Of a DNA stretch of 64,000 nt, positions 18,370-27,141 are shown in pieces. The number at the start of each line of letters is the position of its first letter. The stretch's first letter is position 1. The stretch is taken from NCBI RefSeq assembly GCF_000685075.1, contig NZ_BAYD01000003.1, forward strand, positions 203,840 to 267,839, given 5' to 3'. Both the position numbers and the translations under genes were made by a program. The DNA is from Paraburkholderia oxyphila NBRC 105797. Its GTDB lineage: Bacteria > Pseudomonadota > Gammaproteobacteria > Burkholderiales > Burkholderiaceae. The notes under the pieces were generated by a model. The model was not told where the DNA came from and searched no databases. It was given only the letters and a program-made list of their open reading frames with translations.

Positions 18370-19566
18370 TTACCCGGCTTGGGAAGCACTGCCGCGCCGC
18401 GGCGCCCGTCGCCGCACGCCACGTGTGCCCTGGCGGTGCGGATTCGCCGCCGCGCGCATGTCCATGCGCTCGACCGTGAAGCTGAACGTGCGCACGAGCC
18501 GCTCGCCGTGGCCAAGCACGGTCATGCCGTGCGCCCCGCCGCCGCCTTCGAGATTGACCGCGTTGATCGGATGATCGACCGGCTCGAAACAGAAGAAGCG
18601 CTCGCCAGGCGGCGTGTAGAGCACGTAGTAGTCGGTGTTCGCGCAGATCGAGAGCGAGAGCCGGCGCCGCTCCCAAACCACGGCCGCGCGGCCGCTCCAG
18701 CCGCTGAAGGCGTGGTTCACCATCTGCGCCGGCAGCGGATACGCCACGCCGAACTGCCATGCGGGCGGCGCGGGCACGTGGCGCACCGGCAGCCAGTCGG
18801 CGCCCGAAAGCCACAGGCCGCTCGCCGGCGCCGAAAGCTCGGTGCTCGTGTCGCGCGCAAGGAACGGATGAACGCCAAGACCGAACGGCAGCGCCTCGCG
18901 CCCCGTGTTCTCCACTTCGAGCGTCATGACGAGCGTCGCGCCATCGAGTGCATAGGTCAGTTCGGCGCGATAGGCGTAAGGATCGCCGCCGCTATGATCG
19001 AGCACGAGGCGCACGCGTTCGCGATCGGCTTCTTCGACGGCCCAGTGCGCGAGCCACCCATCGCCATGGATCGGCAGCGGCTCGCTCGCCCGGTTACGCG
19101 GCACTTCGACGTCGCGTCCACCAAAGTGAAAGCGCCCCTCGCCGATCCGGTTCGAATACGGCAGCAGCGGGTAGCAGGCGAGCTCGTTCGGATCCATGCG
19201 CGCGCTCACGCGCTCGCAGCGTCGAAACACCGGCTCGAGCGCCCCCTCGCTGCGCCAGTCGAAACGCGTGATGCCGCCGCCCAGTTGGGGCGCGACGTCG
19301 AGTCTCAAATACGCGTTCGCGAGCGTCACGCAGGACACGTCGCTCGTCCCCGCCGCGCCGATCGCCACCGCCGAAGTACTCGGCCCCGCCATGACGGGAT
19401 GGGTGGCGGCCTCGAGGCGCGCGCGCCGCGCGGCGGCGGGTGAAGCCGCCGATACAGCCGATGCAGCCGATGCGGATGAGGCGCCAGACGGTACGCTCGC
19501 CGCGCTCGCGGCTGGGTTCAGGGTGGAACGGGGGGATCGACGCACAGCGGAATTCGCGACACTCAT
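18370..19566 (-). CDS. Aldose 1-epimerase family protein
   Basis: This is a GalM-type mutarotase of the cupin-like beta-sandwich fold, expected to interconvert alpha and beta sugar anomers in the cytoplasm. An Ala/Ser-rich leader of about 70 residues precedes the family core. Motifs are LGGGITRFDWRS, the substrate-site CYPLLPYSNRIGEGRF, PIHGDGWLAHW with its conserved His, LGVHPFLARD, and a late Glu in FCFEPVDHPINAVN. The start at 19566 has AGGAGC upstream. It is the last gene of a leftward sugar operon, where fast anomer exchange would feed the sugar 1-dehydrogenase. The leader and a basic C-terminal tail are unusual. Confidence 0.88.
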   Translation of the reverse strand: MSVANSAVRRSPRSTLNPAASAASVPSGASSASAASAVSAASPAAARRARLEAATHPVMAGPSTSAVAIGAAGTSDVSCVTLANAYLRLDVAPQLGGGITRFDWRSEGALEPVFRRCERVSARMDPNELACYPLLPYSNRIGEGRFHFGGRDVEVPRNRASEPLPIHGDGWLAHWAVEEADRERVRLVLDHSGGDPYAYRAELTYALDGATLVMTLEVENTGREALPFGLGVHPFLARDTSTELSAPASGLWLSGADWLPVRHVPAPPAWQFGVAYPLPAQMVNHAFSGWSGRAAVVWERRRLSLSICANTDYYVLYTPPGERFFCFEPVDHPINAVNLEGGGGAHGMTVLGHGERLVRTFSFTVERMDMRAAANPHRQGTRGVRRRAPRRGSASQAG

Positions 19567-19907
19567 GAAATGCTCCTGGAGAGGCATGTTCGATTGCCGC
19601 CGCAACAGGCGGCTCACCGGTGGCCTGTCGGCGTTGTGCTCGCTCATGGTGATGGCTGTGCACAGGCCAGCGGCCGCTTCTTGTGTTCGCCCTTCTCTTC
19701 CTGGTCGTTCTGGCCGCCCTGGTCATCACGGGCAAGGCCGACTGCGCACTTCCGATGGACTGCATCTGTTGCCGAACTACAACGACTTTGCGTGCGCACG
19801 CGGGTGGGTGATCTCCACCGCGGCTCGCGCCGCCGCCGATGGCCACGCGCGCACGCCACCTTGCGAAACGATTGCAAGACCCTTCATGCAACGTTTAGTG
19901 CACCGCA
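19567..19907. other. Gap inside the sugar operon
   Basis: These 341 bp separate the epimerase from the lactonase gene, whereas most genes upstream are tightly packed. No convincing gene is present. A 42-codon rightward frame (19683-19811) encodes a hydrophobic stretch but has no ribosome site. An internal leftward promoter for the epimerase gene is possible. Confidence 0.4.
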
Positions 19908-20843
19908 TCAATTGCGCCGATGCCCCTGAAACAGCGGTTCGGCAAGGCCCACGCGGCCGACTCGGACTGCAAAGACGCCGCCGGCATGCGGTTCGTGCGC
20001 GAGCATGGCCTCCTCCATTTCGGCCCGCGCGCTCGTCACATAGAGCGTGTCCAGCAGCGCACCGCCGAGCGTAACGCAGCTTGGCTGCGCTGTGGGAATC
20101 TTTACGCGCTCGGTTTCCCTGCCATCGGCGCCGTAGCGCACCACGCGCTCGCCGCCCCATTGCGCGTTCCACAGGCCGCCTTCGGCATCGACGGTCGAGC
20201 CGTCCGGCACGCCGGTCTCATCGGTCAGCACGACGAAGGTGCGTTCGTTTGCAATCGTTCCATCCGCGCCATAGTCGCATGCGCATATCTCGCGCGTGAG
20301 CGAATCGCAGTAATACATGGTCGAGCCGTCCGGGCTGAACGCGATGCTGTTCGAGATCGCGGGCGCGGGCAGCGGCAGGCGCTCGAGCGTGAGATCGTGA
20401 TTGAGGCGGTAGAAGCCGCCGATCGCCTGCATCGGCGCGCCTTCGTACTTCGTGCCGAACACGAAGCGGCCCTGGCGATCGCAACGCCCGTCATTGAGGC
20501 GCGTGGGCACGCCCGGCTCGACCTCGACGATGGTGTCGATCGCGCGCGTTTCCAGGTCGAAGAAGGCGAGCCGCGATTCGAGGCCCAGCAGCAGCGTGCG
20601 TTCGTCCTCGCACAGCGCGAAGCACGCGAGGCGCTCCGGCATGTCCCAGCTCACGTGCTTGGCGTCGCGTGCGTCGTAGCGAGACAGGCGCTTGCCTTCG
20701 ATATCGACCCAGTAGAGCCGGCCGCTGCGCGCGCACCATGTCGCGCCTTCGCCCAGCTCGCATTTCGCGTGCACGAGCAGTTCGGCCACCGCTTCGTCCG
20801 CGGACTTGTCCGCCGCACCTTTTTCAGAAGCGCCGTTCGTCAT
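19908..20843 (-). CDS. SMP-30/gluconolactonase/LRE family lactonase
   Basis: This six-bladed beta-propeller metalloenzyme would hydrolyse a sugar-acid lactone. The 311-residue protein has CELGEGATWCARSGRLYWVDIEG (the Glu metal ligand), TRLNDGRCDRQGRFVFGT with its Asn-Asp pair, SNSIAFSPDGSTMYYCDS with another Asp ligand, and VPDGSTVDAEGGLWNAQWGG. Its ATG overlaps the stop of the preceding dehydrogenase gene (ATGA), so oxidation to the lactone and ring opening are translationally coupled. Galactono- or arabinonolactone is the likely substrate from context. Confidence 0.92.
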   Translation of the reverse strand: MTNGASEKGAADKSADEAVAELLVHAKCELGEGATWCARSGRLYWVDIEGKRLSRYDARDAKHVSWDMPERLACFALCEDERTLLLGLESRLAFFDLETRAIDTIVEVEPGVPTRLNDGRCDRQGRFVFGTKYEGAPMQAIGGFYRLNHDLTLERLPLPAPAISNSIAFSPDGSTMYYCDSLTREICACDYGADGTIANERTFVVLTDETGVPDGSTVDAEGGLWNAQWGGERVVRYGADGRETERVKIPTAQPSCVTLGGALLDTLYVTSARAEMEEAMLAHEPHAGGVFAVRVGRVGLAEPLFQGHRRN

Positions 20844-21679
20844 GCCCAGCCTCCGTCCACCACGATGTCCTGTGACGTGATCATGCGGCTGTCGTCGGCC
20901 GCGAGAAAGAGCGCCATGCGCGCGAGGTCCGCGGGCAGCAGCTCGGCGTCGATGCACTGGCCGCGCTTGATGGCTTCGCGGCCCTCGTCGTCGAGCCACA
21001 GGCGACGCTGCTTCTCCGTCATCACCCAGCCCGGGACGAGCGAGTTCACACGGATGCCGTAGCGTCCGAGGTCCTTCGCGAGCCCGCGCGTGAGGCCCTG
21101 CACTGCCGCTTTGCTCATCGTGTAGACCGGCATTTCAGGCTGCTTGAGCATCCAGCTGATCGAGCCCAAATTGATGATCGAGCCCGCACGCGCGGCTTTC
21201 ATGTCCTCGGCCACGGCCTGCGCCGCGAACAGCTGATGCCGCAAGTTCACGGCAACGCCTGCGTCGAACGACTCGGGTGTGACTTCCGCCAGCGTGTGGC
21301 GGCGGTCGTTCGCGGCGTTGTTCACGAGCACTCCGATGGCCCCGAGTGCCGCCTTCAGGTCCGCGATGGCGGCGCGCAACGAAGCAATGTCGGTGAGATC
21401 GCACGACACGAACACGGGCTTGTGCCGCGAGTCCCCGAGCGAATCGGCAAGCGCCGTGCCCGCGCTCGTGTCGATGTCGAGAAAGCCGACGCGCGCGCCC
21501 TGCGCGGCGAAGTGCTCGACGAACGACGCGCCAATGCCGGTCGCGCCGCCCGTGATGAGGACGACACGGTCCACAAGGCTCGGATAGCGCGCGAAGCTCT
21601 CGTGCGCGTGGCGCGCGTTTGCGTCGGCAGATGTGGCAGGTGTAGCTGGTGTAGCTGGTGTATTGGCGGACGACGACAT
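20840..21679 (-). CDS. SDR-family sugar dehydrogenase (galactose/arabinose 1-dehydrogenase candidate)
   Basis: This is a classical short-chain dehydrogenase of 279 residues. The Rossmann motif is TGGATGIGASF, followed by NNAAND, the catalytic Ser in LGSISWM, Tyr-x-x-x-Lys in YTMSKAAVQ, and a C-terminal DIVVDGGWA. The first 30 residues are a low-complexity Ser/Thr/Pro/Ala leader made by a 9-bp tandem repeat in the DNA. I start at 21679, where GAGGAG lies upstream. It is coupled to the lactonase gene downstream and follows the AraFGH importer, so it probably oxidises the imported aldose at C1. Confidence 0.85.
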   Translation of the reverse strand: MSSSANTPATPATPATSADANARHAHESFARYPSLVDRVVLITGGATGIGASFVEHFAAQGARVGFLDIDTSAGTALADSLGDSRHKPVFVSCDLTDIASLRAAIADLKAALGAIGVLVNNAANDRRHTLAEVTPESFDAGVAVNLRHQLFAAQAVAEDMKAARAGSIINLGSISWMLKQPEMPVYTMSKAAVQGLTRGLAKDLGRYGIRVNSLVPGWVMTEKQRRLWLDDEGREAIKRGQCIDAELLPADLARMALFLAADDSRMITSQDIVVDGGWA

Positions 21680-21698
21680 CGTCAAAGGCTCCTCATCT

Positions 21699-22736
21699 TC
21701 AATCGCGCGCACCGCGGTTCTTCAACTGGTCGAGCAGCACCGCCGCAAGCAGGATCGCGCCACGCACGAGGTACTGATAGAACGCGTCGATGTTGAGCAG
21801 GTTCATCACGTTCTCGACCGTGCCCATGATGAGCACGCCGATCACGACGCCCGAGATCGTCGCGCGTCCGCCCAACAGCGAGACGCCGCCCAGCACGCAT
21901 GCGGAAATCACGTTCAGCTCGAAGCCTTCGGCGGCGTTCGGCTGGCCCGAGGTGATACGCGAGGCGAGGATGACCCCTGCGAGCGCCGTCACCGCGCCCT
22001 GGATCAGGAAGATCCACACGCGCGTGCGTTCGACCTTGATGCCGGCGAGGCGCGAGGCTTCCGGATTGCCGCCAATCGCAAGCGTGTTGCGCCCATACAC
22101 GGTCTGATTGAGCATCACGCCGAACACGATGAAGCAGACGAGCGTGACCCAGATCGGCAACTGCACGCCGAAGAACGACGCCGTGCCCATGGCAATGAAG
22201 GTATCCGAGGACACGCCCACCGCCTGGCCATGCGAGACGATGAAGCCGAGCCCGCGCACGATCTCCATGGTGGCGAGCGTGGTGATCAGCGCATTGATGC
22301 GCAGATACGCGATCACCGCGCCATTCACGAAGCCGATCGCGGCGCCCGCGGCTACCGCGGCGACGATCGCAATGAAGGTGTTGTTCGTGGCGTTGAGCAC
22401 CATCGCGCAGAGCACGCCCGCGAAGGCGACCGTCGAGCCCACGGAAAGGTCGAAGTCGCGTGAGGCGAGGCAGAACATCATCGTGCAGGCCACCATGCCG
22501 ATCTGCGAGATCGACAGCGCGAGGCCGAGCATGTTCTCGATCGAGAAGAAGTGGTCGACCGTCAGCGACATCGTGATGAACATGATCGCGAAGATCACGA
22601 TGAGGCTGTAATCGGTGATCTGCTGCCACCACTTCTGCTTGTCGCTGCTCTTGGGAATCAGCGCGTCGGCGGCGCTTTGCGCCACGCTCTTCGCTGCATC
22701 GGCGGCGTCGGCCGCCAGGTTCTCTCTGGCTTGCAT
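21699..22736 (-). CDS. araH: Arabinose/galactose-type ABC transporter permease AraH
   Basis: AraH is the inner-membrane permease of a class 2 sugar ABC importer. The protein has about ten membrane segments after a 45-residue polar N-terminus. Stretches near-identical to Escherichia coli AraH include MFCLASRDFDLSVGS, INALITTLATMEIVRGL, GRNTLAIGGNPEASRLAG and NVISACVLGGVSLLGG. I start at 22736, which has GGAGGAG upstream; an ATG at 22763 that overlaps the araG stop is also possible. It follows araG in the order araF-araG-araH. Confidence 0.93.
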   Translation of the reverse strand: MQARENLAADAADAAKSVAQSAADALIPKSSDKQKWWQQITDYSLIVIFAIMFITMSLTVDHFFSIENMLGLALSISQIGMVACTMMFCLASRDFDLSVGSTVAFAGVLCAMVLNATNNTFIAIVAAVAAGAAIGFVNGAVIAYLRINALITTLATMEIVRGLGFIVSHGQAVGVSSDTFIAMGTASFFGVQLPIWVTLVCFIVFGVMLNQTVYGRNTLAIGGNPEASRLAGIKVERTRVWIFLIQGAVTALAGVILASRITSGQPNAAEGFELNVISACVLGGVSLLGGRATISGVVIGVLIMGTVENVMNLLNIDAFYQYLVRGAILLAAVLLDQLKNRGARD

Positions 22737-22759
22737 TTCAGTCACTCCTCCCCGTCCAC

Positions 22760-24271
22760 TCATGCGGCTCTCGCCTGCGCGCCTTGCGGCAGCGCGAGGT
22801 CCAGCACCGCGTGTTCGTTCGCCGCGCTGCGCGGCAACTCTCCGGAAATCCGGCCTTCGCGCATCACCACGATGCGGTCGGACACGCCGAGCACCTCCGG
22901 CAATTCCGATGACACCATCACGATCGCGCAGCCGCGCGCGGCGAGCTGGTAGATCACGTTATAGATCTCATGTTTCGCACCGACGTCGATGCCGCGCGTG
23001 GGCTCGTCGAGAATCACCACCTTCAGATCGGGCTCCGCGAGCCAGCGCGAAAGAATGGCCTTCTGCTGGTTGCCGCCCGAGAGAAAGCGGATCTTCTGGC
23101 GGCGGCTCGGCGTCTTGATCTTCAGGAGCTTGATGAAGCGGTCGGCCGTCTCGGCCTCTTTCTTGCGGTCGAGAAACATGCCGGCGCGCAGGAAATGGCG
23201 GCGGCAGCTGATATTGATGTTCTCCGAGACCGTTGCCATCGCGACGATGCCTTGCTCCTTGCGGTCTTCCGGGCACAGCACGATGCCCTGGCGAATCGCG
23301 TCGCTGGCGCTCTTCACGCGAATCGGCTTGCCATCGAGCTCGATTGCACCCGCGCGCCGCTTGTGCGTGCCGTAGATCAGCTGCATGAGCTCGCTGCGAC
23401 CCGCGCCCACGAGCCCGAAGAAGCCGACGATCTCGCCCGCCTTCACCTCGAAGCTCGCCGGCTGCGCGAGCGGTTGCCCCTCTACGCCATGCACCGCGAA
23501 GCGCACCCTGCCATGCTCGCGCGGCGAATAGTTGTAGATGTCGCTGATCTCGCGCCCCACCATTTCGGCCACGAGTGTCGCGCGCTTCACCTCGGCGAGC
23601 TGCTCGTGCGAGGCGATCTTGCGGCCGTCGCGAAAGATCGTGCAGGCGTTGCAGAGCTCGTAGATCTCGTCCATGCGGTGCGAGATGTAGATGAGCGCGC
23701 GGTTGTCGGCGCGCAGCTCGCGCACGAGCTTGAACAGCACGTCGGTCTCGCGGTGCGAGAGCGAACTCGTGGGCTCGTCGAGCGCGATCACGCGCGCATT
23801 GCGCAGTAGCGCCTTGCAGATCTCCACCATCTGGCGCTGCGCGATGGAGAGCTTGCGCAGCTTCGCGGCGGGATCGAGATCCACGCCCATGGCGGCAAGG
23901 CGCTCGCGCACGAACTTGCGCGCTTCGCCGCGCCTCACCCAGCCGAAGGCATTGGGCAGCGCGCCCAGCAGCAGATTCTCCGCGACCGTGAGGTCGGGCA
24001 CGTACTGCAGTTCCTGGTGAATCACGGCGATGCCCGCGCCGATCGACGCCGCGGCATCGGAGAAGCGCACCTCGTTGCCGTCCATCAGGATGCGGCCGGA
24101 ATCGGGCTGGTACTCGCCGCCGAGTATCTTGAGCAGCGTCGATTTGCCCGCGCCGTTCTCGCCCATCAAGCCATGCACCTCGCCCGCGTGCACGTCGAAC
24201 GACACGCCGTCGAGCGCGCGCACGCCGGGAAATACCTTGCCGATATTGTCAAAACGCAGTGTCGCTGACAC
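22760..24271 (-). CDS. araG: Arabinose-type sugar ABC transporter ATP-binding protein AraG
   Basis: AraG is the cytoplasmic double ATPase that powers the AraFGH importer. The first cassette has Walker [21 protein letters not shown] as signature and [11 protein letters not shown] as Walker B. The second cassette, typically degenerate in this class, has VGAGRSEL in place of Walker [13 protein letters not shown] as signature and [14 protein letters not shown]. The 503-residue length is standard. It is encoded downstream of araF and just upstream of araH. Confidence 0.95.
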   Translation of the reverse strand: MSATLRFDNIGKVFPGVRALDGVSFDVHAGEVHGLMGENGAGKSTLLKILGGEYQPDSGRILMDGNEVRFSDAAASIGAGIAVIHQELQYVPDLTVAENLLLGALPNAFGWVRRGEARKFVRERLAAMGVDLDPAAKLRKLSIAQRQMVEICKALLRNARVIALDEPTSSLSHRETDVLFKLVRELRADNRALIYISHRMDEIYELCNACTIFRDGRKIASHEQLAEVKRATLVAEMVGREISDIYNYSPREHGRVRFAVHGVEGQPLAQPASFEVKAGEIVGFFGLVGAGRSELMQLIYGTHKRRAGAIELDGKPIRVKSASDAIRQGIVLCPEDRKEQGIVAMATVSENINISCRRHFLRAGMFLDRKKEAETADRFIKLLKIKTPSRRQKIRFLSGGNQQKAILSRWLAEPDLKVVILDEPTRGIDVGAKHEIYNVIYQLAARGCAIVMVSSELPEVLGVSDRIVVMREGRISGELPRSAANEHAVLDLALPQGAQARAA

Positions 24272-24301
24272 TTCGGTTTCCTCTCATTCGATTCGCCGCA
24301 C

Positions 24302-24330
24302 GCGGCCGGCGCGTTTCGCTCGCCGGCCGC
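24302..24330 (-). other. Intercistronic hairpin between araF and araG
   Basis: The 10-bp stem GCGGCCGGCG with CGCCGGCCGC (24302-24311 and 24321-24330) lies 55 nt past the araF stop. Such a structure could cause partial termination or protect the araF message, which would give more binding protein than ATPase. Confidence 0.55.
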
Positions 24331-24384
24331 CTTGCAGCGGGAAACACTTCAAACCACCGCTTTCACACGGCGCGCCTCGTGCCG

Positions 24385-25386
24385 TTACTTCGAGGCGAGC
24401 CCCATCTGCTCGCGCACCTGGTTCACGTTCTCGCGCGTGGCCAGCATCCCGGTCGTGAGCGTGAGCATCGGCGGCTCCTTGCCTTGCGTAATCCACGCGT
24501 ACATCAGCTCCGAGGTTTCCTCGCCATGGCGCTTCGGGCTGATGATGACGGTGCCGTAGAAGCCCGTCGGCTCCGGCTTCTTGAACTCGTTCAGCGCCGA
24601 GTCCGAACCGCCGATGCCGATGCCGATCATGTTGTCGGCCTTGAAGCCGCGGCCTTCGGCTGCGCGCACGGCGCCCAGCACGGCTTCGTCGTTCAGGCCG
24701 TACGCCACCCAGTGCTTGAACTGCGGGTTCTTGGTGAGCGCGATGTTGGCGGCGTTGAAGGCGTTTTCCGTATCGGTCTTGGCCTGCGGCGCGGCAATGA
24801 TGTTCGCATTCGGGAAGCCCGCGGCCACGAGCGCGTCGGTCGCGCCCGTAGTGCGATCGTGCGCCGTCGGCAACTGCTCGTAGGTCACGTCGATGGCCCC
24901 CACGTCCTTCATGTCCCAGCCGCGCTTCTTGATCTCGGCGGCAATGCCGTCACCCACCTGCTTGCCGATGTTGTAGGCGGAAATGCCCATGTGCGGCACC
25001 GCTTCGATCGGCTTGCCCGAGCCGTCGACTAGGCGGTCGTCGACGGTCATCATCTTGAGCTTGTCGGCCTTGGCCTTGGCGACGATGCCCGGCCCGAGCT
25101 TCACGTCAGGGGTGCAGATGATGAAGCCCTGAGCCTTCTGCGCGGCGAGGTTGTCGATCGCGCTCATGACCTTCTCGCCCGAAGGCGCACCGATCTTCAC
25201 GAGCGTGAAGCCATCTTTCTTGGCGGCGATCTCGGCGAACTTCCATTCGTCCTGGAACCACGGCTCTTCGGGCTGCTTCACGAGAAAGCCGATCTTGACC
25301 TGGTCGGCGGCCTGGGCGACGGGTGCCTGGGCCAGCACGGCGGTTGTCGCGGCGGCCAACAGCGTGAGGAAAATCCTGCGTTGCAT
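24385..25386 (-). CDS. araF: L-arabinose-type periplasmic sugar-binding protein AraF
   Basis: AraF is the periplasmic receptor for the AraFGH importer; Escherichia coli AraF binds L-arabinose and, less well, D-galactose and D-fucose. A signal peptide (residues 1-26, ending AQAA) precedes the mature protein, which opens IGFLVKQPEEPWFQDEWKFA, very close to E. coli AraF. FIICTPDVKLGPGIVAKA, VDDRLVDGSGKP, RTTGATDAL, WVAYGLNDEAVLGAVRA and IGIGIGGSDSALNE also match. It is the first transport gene, flanked by hairpins on both sides. The exact sugar is inferred. Confidence 0.95.
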   Translation of the reverse strand: MQRRIFLTLLAAATTAVLAQAPVAQAADQVKIGFLVKQPEEPWFQDEWKFAEIAAKKDGFTLVKIGAPSGEKVMSAIDNLAAQKAQGFIICTPDVKLGPGIVAKAKADKLKMMTVDDRLVDGSGKPIEAVPHMGISAYNIGKQVGDGIAAEIKKRGWDMKDVGAIDVTYEQLPTAHDRTTGATDALVAAGFPNANIIAAPQAKTDTENAFNAANIALTKNPQFKHWVAYGLNDEAVLGAVRAAEGRGFKADNMIGIGIGGSDSALNEFKKPEPTGFYGTVIISPKRHGEETSELMYAWITQGKEPPMLTLTTGMLATRENVNQVREQMGLASK

Positions 25387-25496
25387 GGTGTCTGTCTCCT
25401 GTCTTCTTCAGTCACGGGAAGGTGGCGGCCGCTTTTTCTTCATCCGCCCGCGCGCGGCCAGCGCTGCTGCGAAGGTGCTGCGTTTGTTAGCCTGTC

Positions 25497-25531
25497 GACC
25501 AGAGTTGGCGCTTTAGTGCCTTACTCTGGTC
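25497..25531. other. REP-like 9-bp hairpin upstream of araF
   Basis: GACCAGAGT (25497-25505) and ACTCTGGTC (25523-25531) pair perfectly around an inner loop that can form a further GGC/GCC stem. It sits in the 220-bp gap between an SDR gene and araF. It may be an interspersed palindrome or an mRNA processing site. Confidence 0.5.
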
Positions 25532-25606
25532 CCATGCAGCTTGATCGCGCGTGCTGCTCTTGTCTTTGTCGCTTTCTTATTCTTTTGCACTGCTACTTAA
25601 ACCGCC

Positions 25607-26386
25607 TCATTCGTGATGCAGCGCGCAGCGCCCGCCATCGATCGTGATGCAGCTCGCGTTGATGAACGGCGCCTCGTCCGACGCGAGGAACACGGCCGTC
25701 ATCGCGACTTCCTGCGGGCGGCCGATGCGCTTCATCGGCGGCAGCTCGAGCGTCGCGCGGCGCGCCGCCTCGGGGTCGGGCTGCGCGTTCCACCAGTCGT
25801 GCGTGAGCTGCGTCTCGATGTAGCCCGGCGCGATCGCGTTCACGCGCACGTTCTTCGGCGCGTACTCGATGCCGAGCGCGCGCGTGAGGCCGATCACACC
25901 ATGCTTGGCGACCGGGTACGGGAAGCAGCCCGGAATGATCTGGAACGCGTGCGTCGAGGCGATATTCACGATGCTGCCCGCGCGACGCTCGACCATCCCC
26001 GGCAGCACCGCGCGGCAGCCGTTCCAGACGCCGTCCAGATCGACAGCGAAGCAGCGGCGCCAGTCGTCGTCGGTCATCGTGAGCGGGTCGGCGAACACGT
26101 TGATGCCGGCGTTGTTCACCAGCACGTCGACGGGGCCGAATACGCGCTCGGCCTCGACCACGGCGGCTTGCACCGAGGCGGCTTGCGTGACATCGGTCGG
26201 CACGGCGAGCGTGCATGCGCCCTCGAGCGTCTCCTCGATCTCGCACGCCGTCGCCTCGGCGCTCGCGCCGTCGAGCTCGGCGAGCACGACCGCCGCGCCC
26301 TCGGCCGCGAACGCGCGCGCGATCGCGGCGCCAATGCCGCGTCCCGCGCCGGTCACGAGCGCTACCTTGCCCGCCAGACGGTTCAT
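25607..26386 (-). CDS. SDR-family oxidoreductase
   Basis: This is a 259-residue classical SDR. The cofactor motif is TGAGRGIGAAIARAF, with an acidic residue after strand 2 (LAELDG) suggesting NAD preference. NNAGIN, the catalytic Ser in NIASTHAF, YPVAKHGVIGLTRAL with the Tyr/Lys pair, and a C-terminal ITIDGGR follow. Its start overlaps the dgoA stop by the usual ATGA, so the two are coupled. A role as a second sugar or sugar-acid dehydrogenase (for example on fucose, galactose or arabinose) is likely from context; the substrate is not readable. Confidence 0.85.
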   Translation of the reverse strand: MNRLAGKVALVTGAGRGIGAAIARAFAAEGAAVVLAELDGASAEATACEIEETLEGACTLAVPTDVTQAASVQAAVVEAERVFGPVDVLVNNAGINVFADPLTMTDDDWRRCFAVDLDGVWNGCRAVLPGMVERRAGSIVNIASTHAFQIIPGCFPYPVAKHGVIGLTRALGIEYAPKNVRVNAIAPGYIETQLTHDWWNAQPDPEAARRATLELPPMKRIGRPQEVAMTAVFLASDEAPFINASCITIDGGRCALHHE

Positions 26387-27081
26387 GGCTTCGCTCCCTG
26401 CGCGCCCGGTGTCGCGCCTTGCGTGGCGCGCCATCCCGCGATGAACGCAAGCGCATTCGCGCGCGTTGCCGACACGTCCTGCCCCGGCTTGTAGAGCGCG
26501 GAGCCCAGACCGAACCCACTCGCACCCGCGGCCAGCTGCGGCCCCATGTTGTCCGGCTTCACGCCGCCCACGGGCAAGAGCGGCACGACGCCAGGAATGA
26601 CCGCGCGCCACGCCCTGGTCACCGCCGGGCCCAGTTGCTCGGCGGGGAACATCTTGAGTGCGTCGGCGCCGCATTTGAGCGCCGCGAACGCTTCAGTCGG
26701 CGTCGCCACGCCCGGCACGCAGGCGAGGCCCTGCAGCCTGGCCGCGAGAATCACGTCGGTGTCCGCGTGCGGCATCACGATCAGCTCGCCGCCGGCGGCC
26801 TTCACGTCGCACACGCGCTGCGTCGTGAGCACGGTGCCCGCGCCGATCATGGCGTCGGCGGGCAGCGCCGCGCGCAGCGCCGCAATGCTCTCGAGCGGCG
26901 ACGGCGAATTGAGCGGGACCTCGACGATCCTGAAACCCGCCTCGTAGAGCGCGCGGCCGTGGTCGGCGGCCTCGGCGGGTTTGATGCCGCGCACGATCGC
27001 GATCATCGGGCACGCACCGAACGCTGCCATGAAGCCCTTGTGAGGCGTGTACGGGGCGGGCAAATTCAATTCGGGTTCCAT
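26383..27081 (-). CDS. dgoA: 2-dehydro-3-deoxy-6-phosphogalactonate aldolase
   Basis: This class I KDPG/KDPGal aldolase splits the phosphorylated keto-deoxy sugar acid into pyruvate and glyceraldehyde-3-phosphate. The 232-residue protein is a single TIM barrel: PMIAIVRGIKPAEAADHGRAL, VEVPLNSPSPL, IGAGTVLT, IVMPHADTDVI, VPGVATPTEAF with FAALKCGADALKMFPAEQLGP (Schiff-base Lys in LKMFPAE), and a phosphate site LPVGGVKPDN. It sits directly between the kinase gene dgoK and an SDR, consistent with the last step of galactose/galactonate breakdown. Confidence 0.93.
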   Translation of the reverse strand: MEPELNLPAPYTPHKGFMAAFGACPMIAIVRGIKPAEAADHGRALYEAGFRIVEVPLNSPSPLESIAALRAALPADAMIGAGTVLTTQRVCDVKAAGGELIVMPHADTDVILAARLQGLACVPGVATPTEAFAALKCGADALKMFPAEQLGPAVTRAWRAVIPGVVPLLPVGGVKPDNMGPQLAAGASGFGLGSALYKPGQDVSATRANALAFIAGWRATQGATPGAQGAKP

Positions 27082-27141
27082 CGTGCTAGTCCTGTGGTTT
27101 GCGTTCTGTGCATTCCGCGTGTGCTGTGCACTTCGCGCCGT

